Shown: positions 50,601 through 62,618 of the stretch, one piece after another | Layout: each line of letters opens with the position of its first letter | Numbering within the stretch: position 1 is the stretch's first letter | Source of the DNA: Rhabditoides inermis | Lineage: Eukaryota > Nematoda > Chromadorea > Rhabditida > Rhabditidae | Length of the DNA stretch: 64,000 nt | Assembly (NCBI GenBank): GCA_963966185.1 | Contig: CAWZYM010000217.1 | Coordinates: 124,001 to 188,000 of the forward strand | Reading direction: 5' to 3' | Notes under the pieces: model-generated | Seen by the model: the letters and a program-made list of their open reading frames with translations, nothing else | Told to the model about the DNA's origin: nothing | Databases searched by the model: none | Position numbers and translations under genes: made by a program

Positions 50601-53346
50601 GTTTCTAGAAAAGTGATGTGGTCGATGCAGAGACGTGAGAGTAGACAGAAGAGAGCATAAAATTGTTTCTAGAAAAGTGATTTGATCGTTGCAGAGACGT
50701 GAGAGTAGACAGAAGAGAGCATAGAACTGTTTCTAGAAAAGCGATTTGATCGATGCAGCGACGTGAGAGTAGACAAAAGAGAGCATAAAACTGTTTCTAG
50801 AAAAGTGATGTGGTCGATGCAGAGACGTGAGAGTAGACAGAAGAGAGCATAGAATTGTTTCTAGAAAAGTGATTTGATCGATGCAGAGACGTGAGAGTAG
50901 ACAGAAGAGAGCATAGAACTGTTTCTAAAAAAGCGATTTGATCGATGCAGCGACGTGAGAGTAGACAGAAGAGAGCATAAAAATGTTTCTATAAAAGTGA
51001 TGTGGTCGATGCAGAGACGTGAGAGTAGACAGAAGAGAGCATAAAACTGTTTCTAGAAAAGTGATGTGATCGATGCAGAGACGTGAGAGTAGACAGAAGA
51101 GAGCATACAATTGTTTCTAGAAAAGTGATTTGATCGATGCAGAGACGTGAGAGTAGACGGAAGAGAGCGTAGAACTGTTTCTAGAAAAGTGATGTGATCG
51201 ATGCAGAGACGTGAGAGTAGACAGAAGAGAGCATACAACTGTTTCTAGAAAAGTGATTTGATCGATGCAGAGACGTGAGAGTAGACAGAGGAGAGCATAC
51301 AACTGTCTCTAGAAAAGTGATGTGATCGATGCAGAGACGTGACAGTAGACAGAAGAGAGCATACAACTGTTTCTAGAAAAGTGATGTGATCGATGCAGAG
51401 ACGTGAGAGTAGACAGAAGAGAGCATACAATTGTTTCTAGAAAAGTGATTTGATCGATGCAGAGACGTGAGAGTAGACCGAAGAGAGCATACAACTGTTT
51501 CTAGAAAAGTGATGTGATCGATGCAGAGACGTGAGAGTAGACAGAAGAGAGCATACAACTGTTTCTAGAAAAGTGATTTGATCGATGCAGAGACGTGAGA
51601 GTAGACAGAGGAGAGCATACAACTGTTTCTAGAAAAGTGATGTGATCGATGCAGAGACGTGAGAGTAGACAGAAGGGAGCATACAACTGTTTCTAGAAAA
51701 GTGTTGTGATCGATGCAGAGACGTGAGAGTAGACAGAAGGGAGCATACAACTGTTTCTAGAAAAGTGATGTGGTCGATGCAGAGACGTGAGAGTAGACAG
51801 AAGAGAGCATAGAATTGTTTCTAGAAAAGTGATTTGATCGATGCAGAGACGTGAGAGTAGACAGAGGAGAGCATACAACTGTCTCTAGAAAAGTGATGTG
51901 ATCGATGCAGAGACGTGACAGTAGACAGAAGAGAGCATACAACTGTTTCTAGAAAAGTGATGTGATCGATGCAGAGACGTGAGAGTAGACAGAAGAGAGC
52001 ATACAATTGTTTCTAGAAAAGTGATTTGATCGATGCAGAGACGTGAGAGTAGACAGAAGGGAGCATACAACTGTTTCTAGAAAAGTGATGTGGTCGATGC
52101 AGAGACGTGAGAGTAGACAGAAGAGAGCATAGAATTGTTTCTAGAAAAGTGATTTGATCGATGAGGAGACGTGAGAGTAGACAAAAGAGAGCATAAAACT
52201 GTTTCTAGAAAAGTGATGTGGTCGATGCAGAGACGTGAGAGTAGACAGAAGAGAGCATAAAATTGTTTCTAGAAAAGTGATTTGATCGATGCAGAGACGT
52301 GAGAGTAGACAGAAGAGAGCATAGAACTGTTTCTAAAAAAGCGATTTGATCGATGCAGCGACGTGAGAGTAGACAGAAGAGAGCATAAAAATGTTTCTAT
52401 AAAAGTGATGTGGTCGATGCAGAGACGTGAGAGTAGACAGAAGAGAGCATAAAACTGTTTCTAGAAAAGTGATGTGATCGATGCAGAGACGTGAGAGTAG
52501 ACAGAAGAGAGCATACAATTGTTTCTAGAAAAGTGATTTGATCGATGCAGAGACGTGAGAGTAGACGGAAGAGAGCATAAAACTGTTTCTAGAAAAGTGA
52601 TGTGGTCGATGCAGAGACGTGAGAGTAGACAGAAGAGAGCATAAAATTGTTTCTAGAAAAGTGATTTGATCGATGCAGAGACGTGAGAGTAGACAGAAGA
52701 GAGCATAGAACTGTTTCTAAAAAAGCGATTTGATCGATGCAGCGACGTGAGAGTAGACAGAAGAGAGCATAAAAATGTTTCTATAAAAGTGATGTGGTCG
52801 ATGCAGAGACGTGAGAGTAGACAGAAGAGAGCATAAAACTGTTTCTAGAAAAGTGATGTGATCGATGCAGAGACGTGAGAGTAGACAGAAGAGAGCATAC
52901 AATTGTTTCTAGAAAAGTGATTTGATCGATGCAGAGACGTGAGAGTAGACGGAAGAGAGCGTAGAACTGTTTCTAGAAAAGTGATGTGATCGATGCAGAG
53001 ACGTGAGAGTAGACAGAAGAGAGCATACAACTGTTTCTAGAAAAGTGATTTGATCGATGCAGAGACGTGAGAGTAGACAGAGGAGAGCATACAACTGTCT
53101 CTAGAAAAGTGATGTGATCGATGCAGAGACGTGACAGTAGACAGAAGAGAGCATACAACTGTTTCTAGAAAAGTGATGTGATCGATGCAGAGACGTGAGA
53201 GTAGGCAGAAGAGAGCATACAACTGTTTCTAGAAAAGTGATGTGATCGATGCAGAGACGTGAAAGTAGACAGAAGAGAGCATACAACTGTCTCTAGAAAA
53301 GTGATTTGATCTACGCGGAGGCGTGAGAGTAGACAGAAGAATGTGT
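47700..53346 (+). repeat. 64-bp satellite, 88 monomers, in element I
   Basis: Taking ACTG of ACTGTTTCTAGAAAAG as phase, the first is at 47718 and the last at 53286; the difference is exactly 87 x 64, so there is no net length change over 5.6 kb. A monomer reads ACTGTTTCTAGAAAAGTGAT, then GTGATCGATGCAGAGACG, then TGAGAGTAGACAGAAGAG, then AGCATACA. About 70 of 88 keep an exact TTCTAGAA. Recurrent variants (CTAAAAAAGCGATTT, CTATAAAAG, GATGAGGAG, GTGACAG) mark higher-order blocks with displacements of 6, 16, 22 and 28 monomers. The ~61-codon minus-strand frames exist because 64 is not a multiple of three, so each frame meets a stop every three monomers. Confidence 0.97.
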
Positions 53347-53513
53347 CAAGAACTGTGTCAAGAATGTTGTTGTTGCCGCCGTCAAAGTGGACAGAAGATT
53401 TTTCATTTTTTTCGTGATGAGAGCGTAGTTTACCATGCAATTATTTATCTAAACTATTTTCTATTCTTCTATAAACTAGTGCGGAGGCGCGCGGCAGCGC
53501 GCCGAAGCGCTAG
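53347..53513 (+). other. Unique 3' tail and terminal hairpin of element I
   Basis: A non-repetitive tail followed by GGCGCGC-GGCA-GCGCGCC (53486-53503) and CTAG (53510-53513). ACTAG at 53475-53479 pairs with CTAGT at 53510-53514, enclosing the hairpin as at the end of element C. An 88-codon plus-strand frame (53323-53589) crosses the I/II junction and is not credible as a gene. Confidence 0.8.
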
Positions 53514-53630
53514 TCCCCCTTTCATACTAAATTTTACTATGGTGTCTGTCTGTCTGTCTTTCCGGATCGATATCTCTCTTCAAAACTAATCCTACTTGTT
53601 GAATTTTTCAAAAAAGTTTTCTCTTATACT

Positions 53631-54476
53631 AATATCGCAAAATTCCAAATATCTCGTCAATAGCGATCTCCTAATCATAATTATCACCTAATCTCTTAAC
53701 TATGGAGAAAAATTTCAAAATACTTCAAATTGAACGAAACTTGGAGGGTAGGTGAATCGACCTAGAAAAAATCGATAGCCGCGATACCAGCTGCCTGTGA
53801 CCTCATCTTCATGCCCAAATAGGCGAATGTACCCAAAATGCACCCAAAATTCATGATCTTCGATTTCTATAAAAATTGAATAGAAGAAAGGTTACGTATG
53901 ATAGATTATAGAAACTGGTTTCCTTTTTCGAAAAGTCACCAAATATGGCGAATATGATCGACTTTTCGTACAGACGAGATAGAGGGTCCAATTTGTAAAC
54001 TTAAGCTTTTATGGGCAAAAAAGCCCTTCTGTCAAATTTTCAGAACGATCGGATTTTGTCTTCATACAGTATTAGACATTTTCTGAGCGCGCGTTACTTG
54101 CTGGGGTCGCGCCCACCGGATTGCTCGCTACCAGCCGCCAGGTCAACCGATCGATATCGAATAGTTGGCATTCGCAATCACTGACCCATATCCACTCAGT
54201 TGTGTAGTTAGTAGTTTTTGATAGAAATATGTCTAAATATAACAAGAATGAATTGAGTCAGTGGAAAAAGACAAAATTTCTATCTTCAACGAATGACTTT
54301 GACAAAACGAAACGTTGAAGGTTGAAAGTTAAGTAAATTGTTTCTAGACATCAATAGATAGTGTTTTCCAACGATGAAATCAACCTCAAACTGTTTCAAA
54401 CTCCTTCACACGTGCGCACAACGTGTTAGGGCGCGCCAGCCGGCTTCTTTTCTCGAAGTCATTGTAGACGTAATAT
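53631..54476 (+). repeat. Element II internal direct duplication, copy 1
   Basis: Counterpart of 44175-45020 at offset 9456; it carries both of the base differences noted between I and II in this part. Confidence 0.88.
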
Positions 54477-54635
54477 AGAACTGTGTACTGTATATATAAG
54501 TTTCGAGTTTATTACCTGTACTCTTGTACATATTCAGCCTGAAATTCCGCTTTTCGATGCAGTACAGTGTCGAGTGGAAGTGAGGTGAGGTGAGAATCGA
54601 GTTCACCTTACATGTCATTTGGTAAGCACAGGCGA

Positions 54636-54861
54636 TCAAATTATATTTTCAGAACGTGAGAGAGTAGACAGAAGGGAAAGAAAACAGTAGATAAGAGATT
54701 AGTACTTTCTGTTTAAAAAAGTTTTTACATAACTGTCTCTCGAAAGTCGCAGTGACTACTGCAGATGTGAGAATAGAAGAGTAGACAGAAGGTGCCATAG
54801 TACTGTCTCTAGAAAGTTGTTGTCATCGATGCAGAGACGTGAGAATAGACAAGAAAAAGAC

Positions 54862-54922
<61 letters not shown>

Positions 54923-55073
54923 GGAGGAGAAGGAGGGAAGAGAGAGAGTAGGCATAACTGTCTCTCGAAAGTCGCAGTGACTGCTGCAGACGTGAGAGTA
55001 GAAGAGTAGACAAAAGGTAACATAGTACTTTTTCTAGAATGTTGTTGTCACCGCTGCGAAGACGTGAGATTGG

Positions 55074-55128
<55 letters not shown>

Positions 55129-55862
55129 AGAAAGGAGGGAGAATAGGCATAACTGTCTCTCCATAGTCGCAGTGACTGCTGTAGATGTGAGAGTAGAAGA
55201 GTAGACAGAAGGTGCCATAGTACTGTCTCTAGAAAATTGTTGTCACCGATGCGGAGACGTGAGAATAGACAAGAGAGAGAAAGATGGGGAGAGAGAGAGA
55301 AGGTAGGAGAGAGAAAAGAGGAGAGAGAAGGGAGAGTAGACATAACTGTCTTTCGAAAGTCGCAGTGATAGTGATTACTGCAGATGTGAAAGTAAGAGTG
55401 GAAGAGGTGACGAAAGGTGAAAGTAGACAGAAGAAAACATAGTAATGTCTCTAGAAAGTTTTTGTCACATTGAAAGAAAAAGATGCAGTAGACAAACAAG
55501 AGCATATGTAGTATTAGTATTGTCTCTAGAAAGTTGACAGTAGAGTAGACAATAGAGAATATAATACTGTTTCTAGAGAACATAATACTGAAAGAGAAAG
55601 AGAAAGAGAGAAAGAGATAGGGAGACAGTGGTGGAGGGAGAAGAGAGAGAGGAGAGATAGGGGAAAGTAGAACTGTGTCGAGGGGAGAGAGAGAGAGAGA
55701 GAAAGAGAGAAAGAGAGAGAGAGAGAGGGGGGCGGGGGGGGAGGAGGAGGGAGATAGGATGGAAAGTAGACAGAACAGTGTAGAGGAGAAAGAGATGGGG
55801 CGGTGTACATCTGTGAAACATAAAATAGGTGAAAAAGAAGTAGGAGAGATAGTTAGAAAAGA
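54636..55862 (+). repeat. Element II GA-rich zone
   Basis: Counterpart of 45180-46400. GA tracts are slightly longer than in element I and one G run is two bases shorter (7 versus 9), a net +6 bp. A ~400-codon minus-strand frame exists only because the GA tract lengths keep phase; it is Ser/Leu-rich low complexity and I do not call it a gene. Confidence 0.88.
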
Positions 55863-55873
55863 CAAAAAAAAAT

Positions 55874-56732
55874 ATATCGCAAATCTCCAAATCTCGTCAA
55901 TAGCGATCTTCTGATCATAGTTATCACCTAATCTCTTAACTATGGAGAACATTTTCAAAATGCTTCAAATTGAACGAAACTTGGAGGGTAGGTGAATCGA
56001 CCTAGAAAAAATCGATAGCCGCGATACCAGCCGACTGTGACCTCATCTTCATGCCCAAATATGCGAATGTACCCAAAACGCACCCAAAATTCATGATCTT
56101 CGATTTCTATAAAAATTAAATAGAAGATAGATTACGTAAAAGAGAGTATAGAAACTTGTTTCATTTTTCGAAAAGTCGCGAAATAAAGCAAATATGATCG
56201 ACTTTTCGTACAGGCAATATAGATTGTCCAATTTGTAAACTTAAGCTTTTATGGACAAACAAACCCTACTGTCAAAGTTTTAGAACAATCGGACTTTATC
56301 TTCATATGATATAAGATCATTTTTGAGTGCGCGCTACTTGCTGGGGTCGCGCCCTCCGGGTTGCTCGCTACCAGCCGCGAGGTCAACAGATCGATGTCAA
56401 TTAGTTGGCATTCGCAATTACTGACCCATATCCACACAGTGGTGCGTTAGTTCAATAGAAACACGTGTAAATAATCTCATTAATAGATTGATTCAGTTGA
56501 AAAAAGACAAAATTTCTAGCTTCAACGCATAACTTCAACGAAACGAAGAGTTGAAGATTGGAAAACACAAGTAAAGCTTTGCAAGACGAGTTCAGTAGTT
56601 ATATGATGGTTTGAAAAGATCAAACAAACTTCAAACTTTATCAAACTACTTCAAACATGTGCACAACACGTAGGGCGCGCCCACCGGCGTATTTTCTCTC
56701 AGCCGTGGCAAACGAGGTCATTATATGTGTAT
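55874..56732 (+). repeat. Element II internal direct duplication, copy 2
   Basis: Counterpart of 46412-47270 at offset 9462. The shorter third block follows at about 56817-57150. Confidence 0.88.
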
Positions 56733-57152
56733 GATAGAAATACGGATTGAGAACAGTGACCGATCGGGTACATAGTGTTGTAGAAAAAAACTTTCATTGT
56801 CATCCTCTTTCATACTACTTCTAAGCAAGCGCAGATTATGCGAGGGGCGTGCCAGCCGGCGTGCTTTCTGTCAGCCGTCGCATGAAAAGGTCACTGCATT
56901 GTAGACATATATTTATTCTTTTTTTTGTTTTGTTAATAGAACATTGTTTTATCGAGACTGTTATGCTCTCGTTATTACTGAAAAACGCGTGTCTTTTGAG
57001 CAGTTCAGTAAAGAATGAAAGTGAGGTGAGGTGAGCATCAAGTGCAAGACTCATTCCAAATTACGACGACTGTGATAAAATAATGAATGATATCTGTAAT
57101 TTATGTTGAGTCATAGTTTTTTTTTACATGAGTTGCTACCCTTTTTAATTTA

Positions 57153-57536
57153 AAGGAACATACCACTCTAAATTTCGTACATAAACTACAATTAGCACTT
57201 GAAAGAACATGAAAATACAATCACTTTTCAACAACAAACCATGAATTAAAAATGAACAGAACATGCAAAAAACGCGTAGCAAAATTTTCGCATTCTGTGG
57301 ATATAGTGTACTGAGGGGACAGTTTCTGCAGATGGAGTGTGCTTTAGGGTCGTAAATCACACTTCATCCGCACATATTGTCCCCGCAGTACACTATCCGT
57401 ATAATTTTGCAACGCGTTTTATGCATTTTCTGTTCATTTTGAATATATGTTATGTTCATGAAAAGTGATTGTATTTTCATTTTCTTGAACGTGGAATTCT
57501 TGGTTTATACACAAAATTTAGAGTGGTATGTCCCTT
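57153..57536. mobile_element. Fold-back MITE, 384 bp, only in element II
   Basis: Absent from element I, whose uninterrupted site reads AATTTAATAG (about 47685-47694). Ends are AAGGAACATACCACTCTAAA and, inverted on the other side, AAGGGACATACCACTCTAAA, one mismatch. The site is consistent with a TA duplication or, shifted one base inward, a TTAA duplication (57150-57153 and 57536-57539). The two halves are inverted copies almost to the centre (for example GAAAATACAATCACTTTTC at 57209 pairs with GAAAAGTGATTGTATTTTC at 57460; AGTGTACTG pairs with CAGTACACT), with a short loop near 57345. No transposase. The 71-codon frame inside (57145-57360) is not credible. TTAA suggests a piggyBac-type source and TA a Tc1/mariner-type source; I cannot decide. 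Confidence 0.9.
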
Positions 57537-57547
57537 TAATAGAACTA

Positions 57548-60500
57548 GACAGCAGAAAGCATACAACTGCTTCTAGAAAAGTGATGTGATCGATGCAAAG
57601 ACGTGAGAGTAGACAGAAGAGAGCATAAAATTGTTTCTAGAAAAGCGATTTGATCGATGCAGCGACGTGAGAGTAGACAAAAGAGAGCATAAAACTGTTT
57701 CTAGAAAAGTGATGTGGTCGATGCAGAGACGTGACAGTAGACAGAAGAGAGCATGAAATTGTTTCTAGAAAAGTGATTTGATCGATGCAGAGACGTGAGA
57801 GTAGACAGAAGAGAGCATAGAACTGTTTCTAGAAAAGCGATTTGATCGATGCAGCGACGTGAGAGTAGACAAAAGAGAGCATAAAACTGTTTCTAGAAAA
57901 GTGATGTGGTCGATGCAGAGACGTGAGAGTAGACAGAAGAGAGCATAGAATTGTTTCTAGAAAAGTGATTTGATCGATGCAGAGACGTGAGAGTAGACAG
58001 AAGAGAGCATAGAACTGTTTCTAAAAAAGCGATTTGATCGATGCAGCGACGTGAGAGTAGACAGAAGAGAGCATAAAAATGTTTCTAGAAAAGTGATGTG
58101 GTCGATGCAGAGACGTGAGAGTAGACAGAAGAGAGCATAAAACTGTTTCTAGAAAAGTGATGTGATCGATGCAGAGACGTGAGAGTAGACAGAAGAGAGC
58201 ATACAATTGTTTCTAGAAAAGTGATTTGATCGATGCAGAGACGTGAGAGTAGACCGAAGAGAGCATACAACTGTTTTTAGAAAAGTGATGTGATCGATGC
58301 AGAGACGTGAGAGTAGACAGAAGAGAGCATACAACTGTTTCTAGAAAAGTGATTTGATCGATGCAGAGACGTGAGAGTAGACAGAGGAGAGCATACAACT
58401 GTTTCTAGAAAAGTGATGTGATCGATGAAGAGACGTGAGAGTAGACAGAAGGGAGCATACAACTGTTTCTAGAAAAGTGATGTGATCGATGCAGAGACGT
58501 GAGAGTAGACAGAAGGGAGCATACAACTGTTTCTAGAAAAGTGATGTGGTCGATGCAGAGACGTGAGAGTAGACAGAAGAGAGCATAGAATTGTTTCTAG
58601 AAAAGTGATTTGATCGATGAGGAGACGTGAGAGTAGACAAAAGAGAGCATAGAACTGTTTCTAAAAAAGCGATTTGATCGATGCAGCGACGTGAGAGTAG
58701 ACAGAAGAAAGCATAAAAATGTTTCTAGAAAAGTGATGTGGTCGATGCAGAGACGTGAGAGTAGACAGAAGAAGGCATAAAACTGTTTCTAGAAAAGTGA
58801 TGTGGTCGATGCAGAGACGTGAGAGTAGACAGAAGAGAGCATAGAATTGTTTCTAGAAAAGTGATTTGATCGATGCAGAGACGTGAGAGTAGACAGAAGA
58901 GAGCATAGAACTGTTTCTAAAAAAGCGATTTGATCGATGCAGCGACGTGAGAGTAGACAGAAAAGAGCATAAAAATGTTTCTAGAAAAGTGATGTGGTCG
59001 ATGCAGAGACGTGAGAGTAGACAGAAGAGAGCATAAAACTGTTTCTTGAAAAGTGATGTGATCGATGCAGAGACGTGAGAGTAGACAGAAGAGAGCATAC
59101 AATTGTTTCTAGAAAAGTGATTTGATCGATGCAGAGACGTGAGAGTAGACCGAAGAGAGCATACAACTGTTTTTAGAAAAGTGATGTGATCGATGCAGAG
59201 ACGTGAGAGTAGACAGAAGAGAGCATACAACTGTTACTAGAAAAGTGATTTGATCGATGCAGAGACGTGAGAGTAGACAGAGGAGAGCATACAACTGTTT
59301 CTAGAAAAGTGATGTGATCGATGCAGAGACGTGAGAGTAGACAGAAGAGAGCATAGAATTGTTTCTAGAAAAGTGATTTGATCGATGAGGAGACGTGAGA
59401 GTAGACAAAAGAGAGCATAAAACTGTTTCTAGAAAAGTGATGTGGTCGATGCAGAGACGTGAGAGTAGACAGAAGAGAGCATAAAATTGTTTCTAGAAAA
59501 GTGATTTGATCGATGCAGAGACGTGAGAGTAGACAGAAGAGAGCATAGAACTGTTTCTAAAAAAGCGATTTGATCGATGCAGCGACGTGAGAGTAGACAG
59601 AAGAGAGCATACAACTGTTTCTAGAAAAGTGATGTGATCGATGCAGAGACGTGAGAGTAGACAGAAGAGAGCATACAATTGTTTCTAGAAAAGTGATGTG
59701 ATCGATGCAGAGACGTGAGAGTAGACAGAAGAGAGCATACAATTGTTTCTAGAAAAGTGATTTGATCGATGCAGAGACGTGAGAGTAGACAGAAGAGAGC
59801 ATAAAACTGTTTCTAAAAAAGTGATGTGATCGATGCAGAGACGTGAGAGTAGACCGAAGAGAGCATACAACTGTTTCTAGAAAAGTGATGTGATCGATGC
59901 AGAGACGTGAGAGTAGACAAAAGAGAGCATACAACTGTTTCTAGAAAAGTGATGTGATCGATGCAGAGACGTGAGAGTAGACAGAAGAGAGCATACAACT
60001 GTTTCTAGAAAAGTGATTTGATCGATGCAGAGACGTGAGAGTAGACAGAGGAGAGCATACAACTGTTTCTAGAAAAGTGATGTGATCGATGCAGAGACGT
60101 GAGAGTAGACAGAAGGGAGCATACAACTGTTTCTAGAAAAGTGTTGTGATCGATGCAGAGACGTAAGAGTAGACAGAAGGGAGCATACAACTGTTTCTAG
60201 AAAAGTGATGTGGTCGATGCAGAGACGTGAGAGTAGACAAAAGAGAGCATAGAATTGTTTCTAGAAAAGTGATTTGATCGATGAGGAGACGTGAGAGTAG
60301 ACAAAAGAGAGCATAAAAATGTTTCTAGAAAAGTGATGTGGTCGATGCAGAGACGTGAGAGTAGACAGAAGAGAGCATAAAATTGTTTCTAGAAAAGTGA
60401 TTTGATCGATGCAGAGACGTGAGAGTAGACAGAAGAGAGCATAGAACTGTTTCTAGAAAAGCGATTTGATCGATGCAGCGACGTGAGAGTAGACAAAAGA

Positions 60501-62618
60501 GAGCATAAAACTGTTTCTAGAAAAGTGATGTGGTCGATGCAGAGACGTGAGAGTAGACAGAAGAGAGCATAGAATTGTTTCTAGAAAAGTGATTTGATCG
60601 ATGCAGAGACGTGAGAGTAGACAGAAGAGAGCATAGAACTGTTTCTAAAAAAGCGATTTGATCGATGCAGCGACGTGAGAGTAGACAGAAGAGAGCATAA
60701 AAATGTTTCTATAAAAGTGATGTGGTCGATGCAGAGACGTGAGAGTAGACAGAAGAGAGCATAAAACTGTTTCTAGAAAAGTGATGTGATCGATGCAGAG
60801 ACGTGAGAGTAGACAGAAGAGAGCATACAACTGTTTCTAGAAAAGTGATTTGATCGATGCAGAGACGTGAGAGTAGACAGAGGAGAGCATACAACTGTTT
60901 CTAGAAAAGTGATGTGATCGATGCAGAGACGTGAGAGTAGACAGAAGGGAGCATACAACTGTTTCTAGAAAAGTGTTGTGATCGATGCAGAGACGTGAGA
61001 GTAGACAGAAGGGAGCATACAACTGTTTCTAGAAAAGTGATGTGGTCGATGCAGAGACGTGAGAGTAGACAGAAGAGAGCATAGAATTGTTTCTAGAAAA
61101 GTGATTTGATCGATGCAGAGACGTGAGAGTAGACAGAGGAGAGCATACAACTGTCTCTAGAAAAGTGATGTGATCGATGCAGAGACGTGACAGTAGACAG
61201 AAGAGAGCATACAACTGTTTCTAGAAAAGTGATGTGATCGATGCAGAGACGTGAGAGTAGACAGAAGAGAGCATACAATTGTTTCTAGAAAAGTGATTTG
61301 ATCGATGCAGAGACGTGAGAGTAGACAGAAGGGAGCATACAACTGTTTCTAGAAAAGTGATGTGGTCGATGCAGAGACGTGAGAGTAGACAGAAGAGAGC
61401 ATAGAATTGTTTCTAGAAAAGTGATTTGATCGATGAGGAGACGTGAGAGTAGACAAAAGAGAGCATAAAACTGTTTCTAGAAAAGTGATGTGGTCGATGC
61501 AGAGACGTGAGAGTAGACAGAAGAGAGCATAAAATTGTTTCTAGAAAAGTGATTTGATCGATGCAGAGACGTGAGAGTAGACAGAAGAGAGCATAGAACT
61601 GTTTCTAAAAAAGCGATTTGATCGATGCAGCGACGTGAGAGTAGACAGAAGAGAGCATAAAAATGTTTCTATAAAAGTGATGTGGTCGATGCAGAGACGT
61701 GAGAGTAGACAGAAGAGAGCATAAAACTGTTTCTAGAAAAGTGATGTGATCGATGCAGAGACGTGAGAGTAGACAGAAGAGAGCATACAATTGTTTCTAG
61801 AAAAGTGATTTGATCGATGCAGAGACGTGAGAGTAGACGGAAGAGAGCATAAAACTGTTTCTAGAAAAGTGATGTGGTCGATGCAGAGACGTGAGAGTAG
61901 ACAGAAGAGAGCATAAAATTGTTTCTAGAAAAGTGATTTGATCGATGCAGAGACGTGAGAGTAGACAGAAGAGAGCATAGAACTGTTTCTAAAAAAGCGA
62001 TTTGATCGATGCAGCGACGTGAGAGTAGACAGAAGAGAGCATAAAAATGTTTCTATAAAAGTGATGTGGTCGATGCAGAGACGTGAGAGTAGACAGAAGA
62101 GAGCATAAAACTGTTTCTAGAAAAGTGATGTGATCGATGCAGAGACGTGAGAGTAGACAGAAGAGAGCATACAATTGTTTCTAGAAAAGTGATTTGATCG
62201 ATGCAGAGACGTGAGAGTAGACGGAAGAGAGCGTAGAACTGTTTCTAGAAAAGTGATGTGATCGATGCAGAGACGTGAGAGTAGACAGAAGAGAGCATAC
62301 AACTGTTTCTAGAAAAGTGATTTGATCGATGCAGAGACGTGAGAGTAGACAGAGGAGAGCATACAACTGTCTCTAGAAAAGTGATGTGATCGATGCAGAG
62401 ACGTGACAGTAGACAGAAGAGAGCATACAACTGTTTCTAGAAAAGTGATGTGATCGATGCAGAGACGTGAGAGTAGGCAGAAGAGAGCATACAACTGTTT
62501 CTAGAAAAGTGATGTGATCGATGCAGAGACGTGAAAGTAGACAGAAGAGAGCATACAACTGTCTCTAGAAAAGTGATTTGATCTACGCGGAGGCGTGAGA
62601 GTAGACAGAAGAATGTGT
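57548..62618 (+). repeat. 64-bp satellite, 79 monomers, in element II
   Basis: First ACTG phase at 57566 and last at 62558, exactly 78 x 64. Compared with element I it lacks two monomers (128 bp) near 58640 and seven monomers (448 bp) between about 60770 and 60829; otherwise monomer order and variants match. Private changes include 59816 (CTAAAAAAG, destroying one TTCTAGAA) and 60409 (GATCGATG where element I has GATCGTTG at 50689). Confidence 0.96.

Larger units (their letters stand above)
44058..53513 (+). mobile_element. Element I: 9.46-kb Helitron-like element with 64-bp satellite
   Basis: It starts TCCCCCTTTCATACTAAATT, then TTACTATGGTGTCTGTCTGTC, one base after the CTAG of element C. 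It ends with a hairpin and CTAG at 53510-53513, immediately followed by the TC of element II. Contents in order: ~850-bp block 1 (44175-45020), GA-rich zone with diverged 64-bp-like units (45180-46400), ~860-bp block 2 (46412-47270), a shorter related block (47355-47690), the 64-bp satellite (47700-53346) and a short unique 3' tail. No Rep, helicase or other protein is encoded. Long minus-strand frames at 45300-46500 are Ser/Leu runs from GA repeats. The TC start and the hairpin plus CTAG end suggest a Helitron relative; the exact superfamily is unproven. Confidence 0.65.

Noticed and set aside
56817..57060. Overlapping small frames on both strands (61 and 72 codons), also at 47374-47592
   Set aside because: They overlap almost fully on opposite strands within a decayed repeat block and are identical in I and II only because the duplication is recent.
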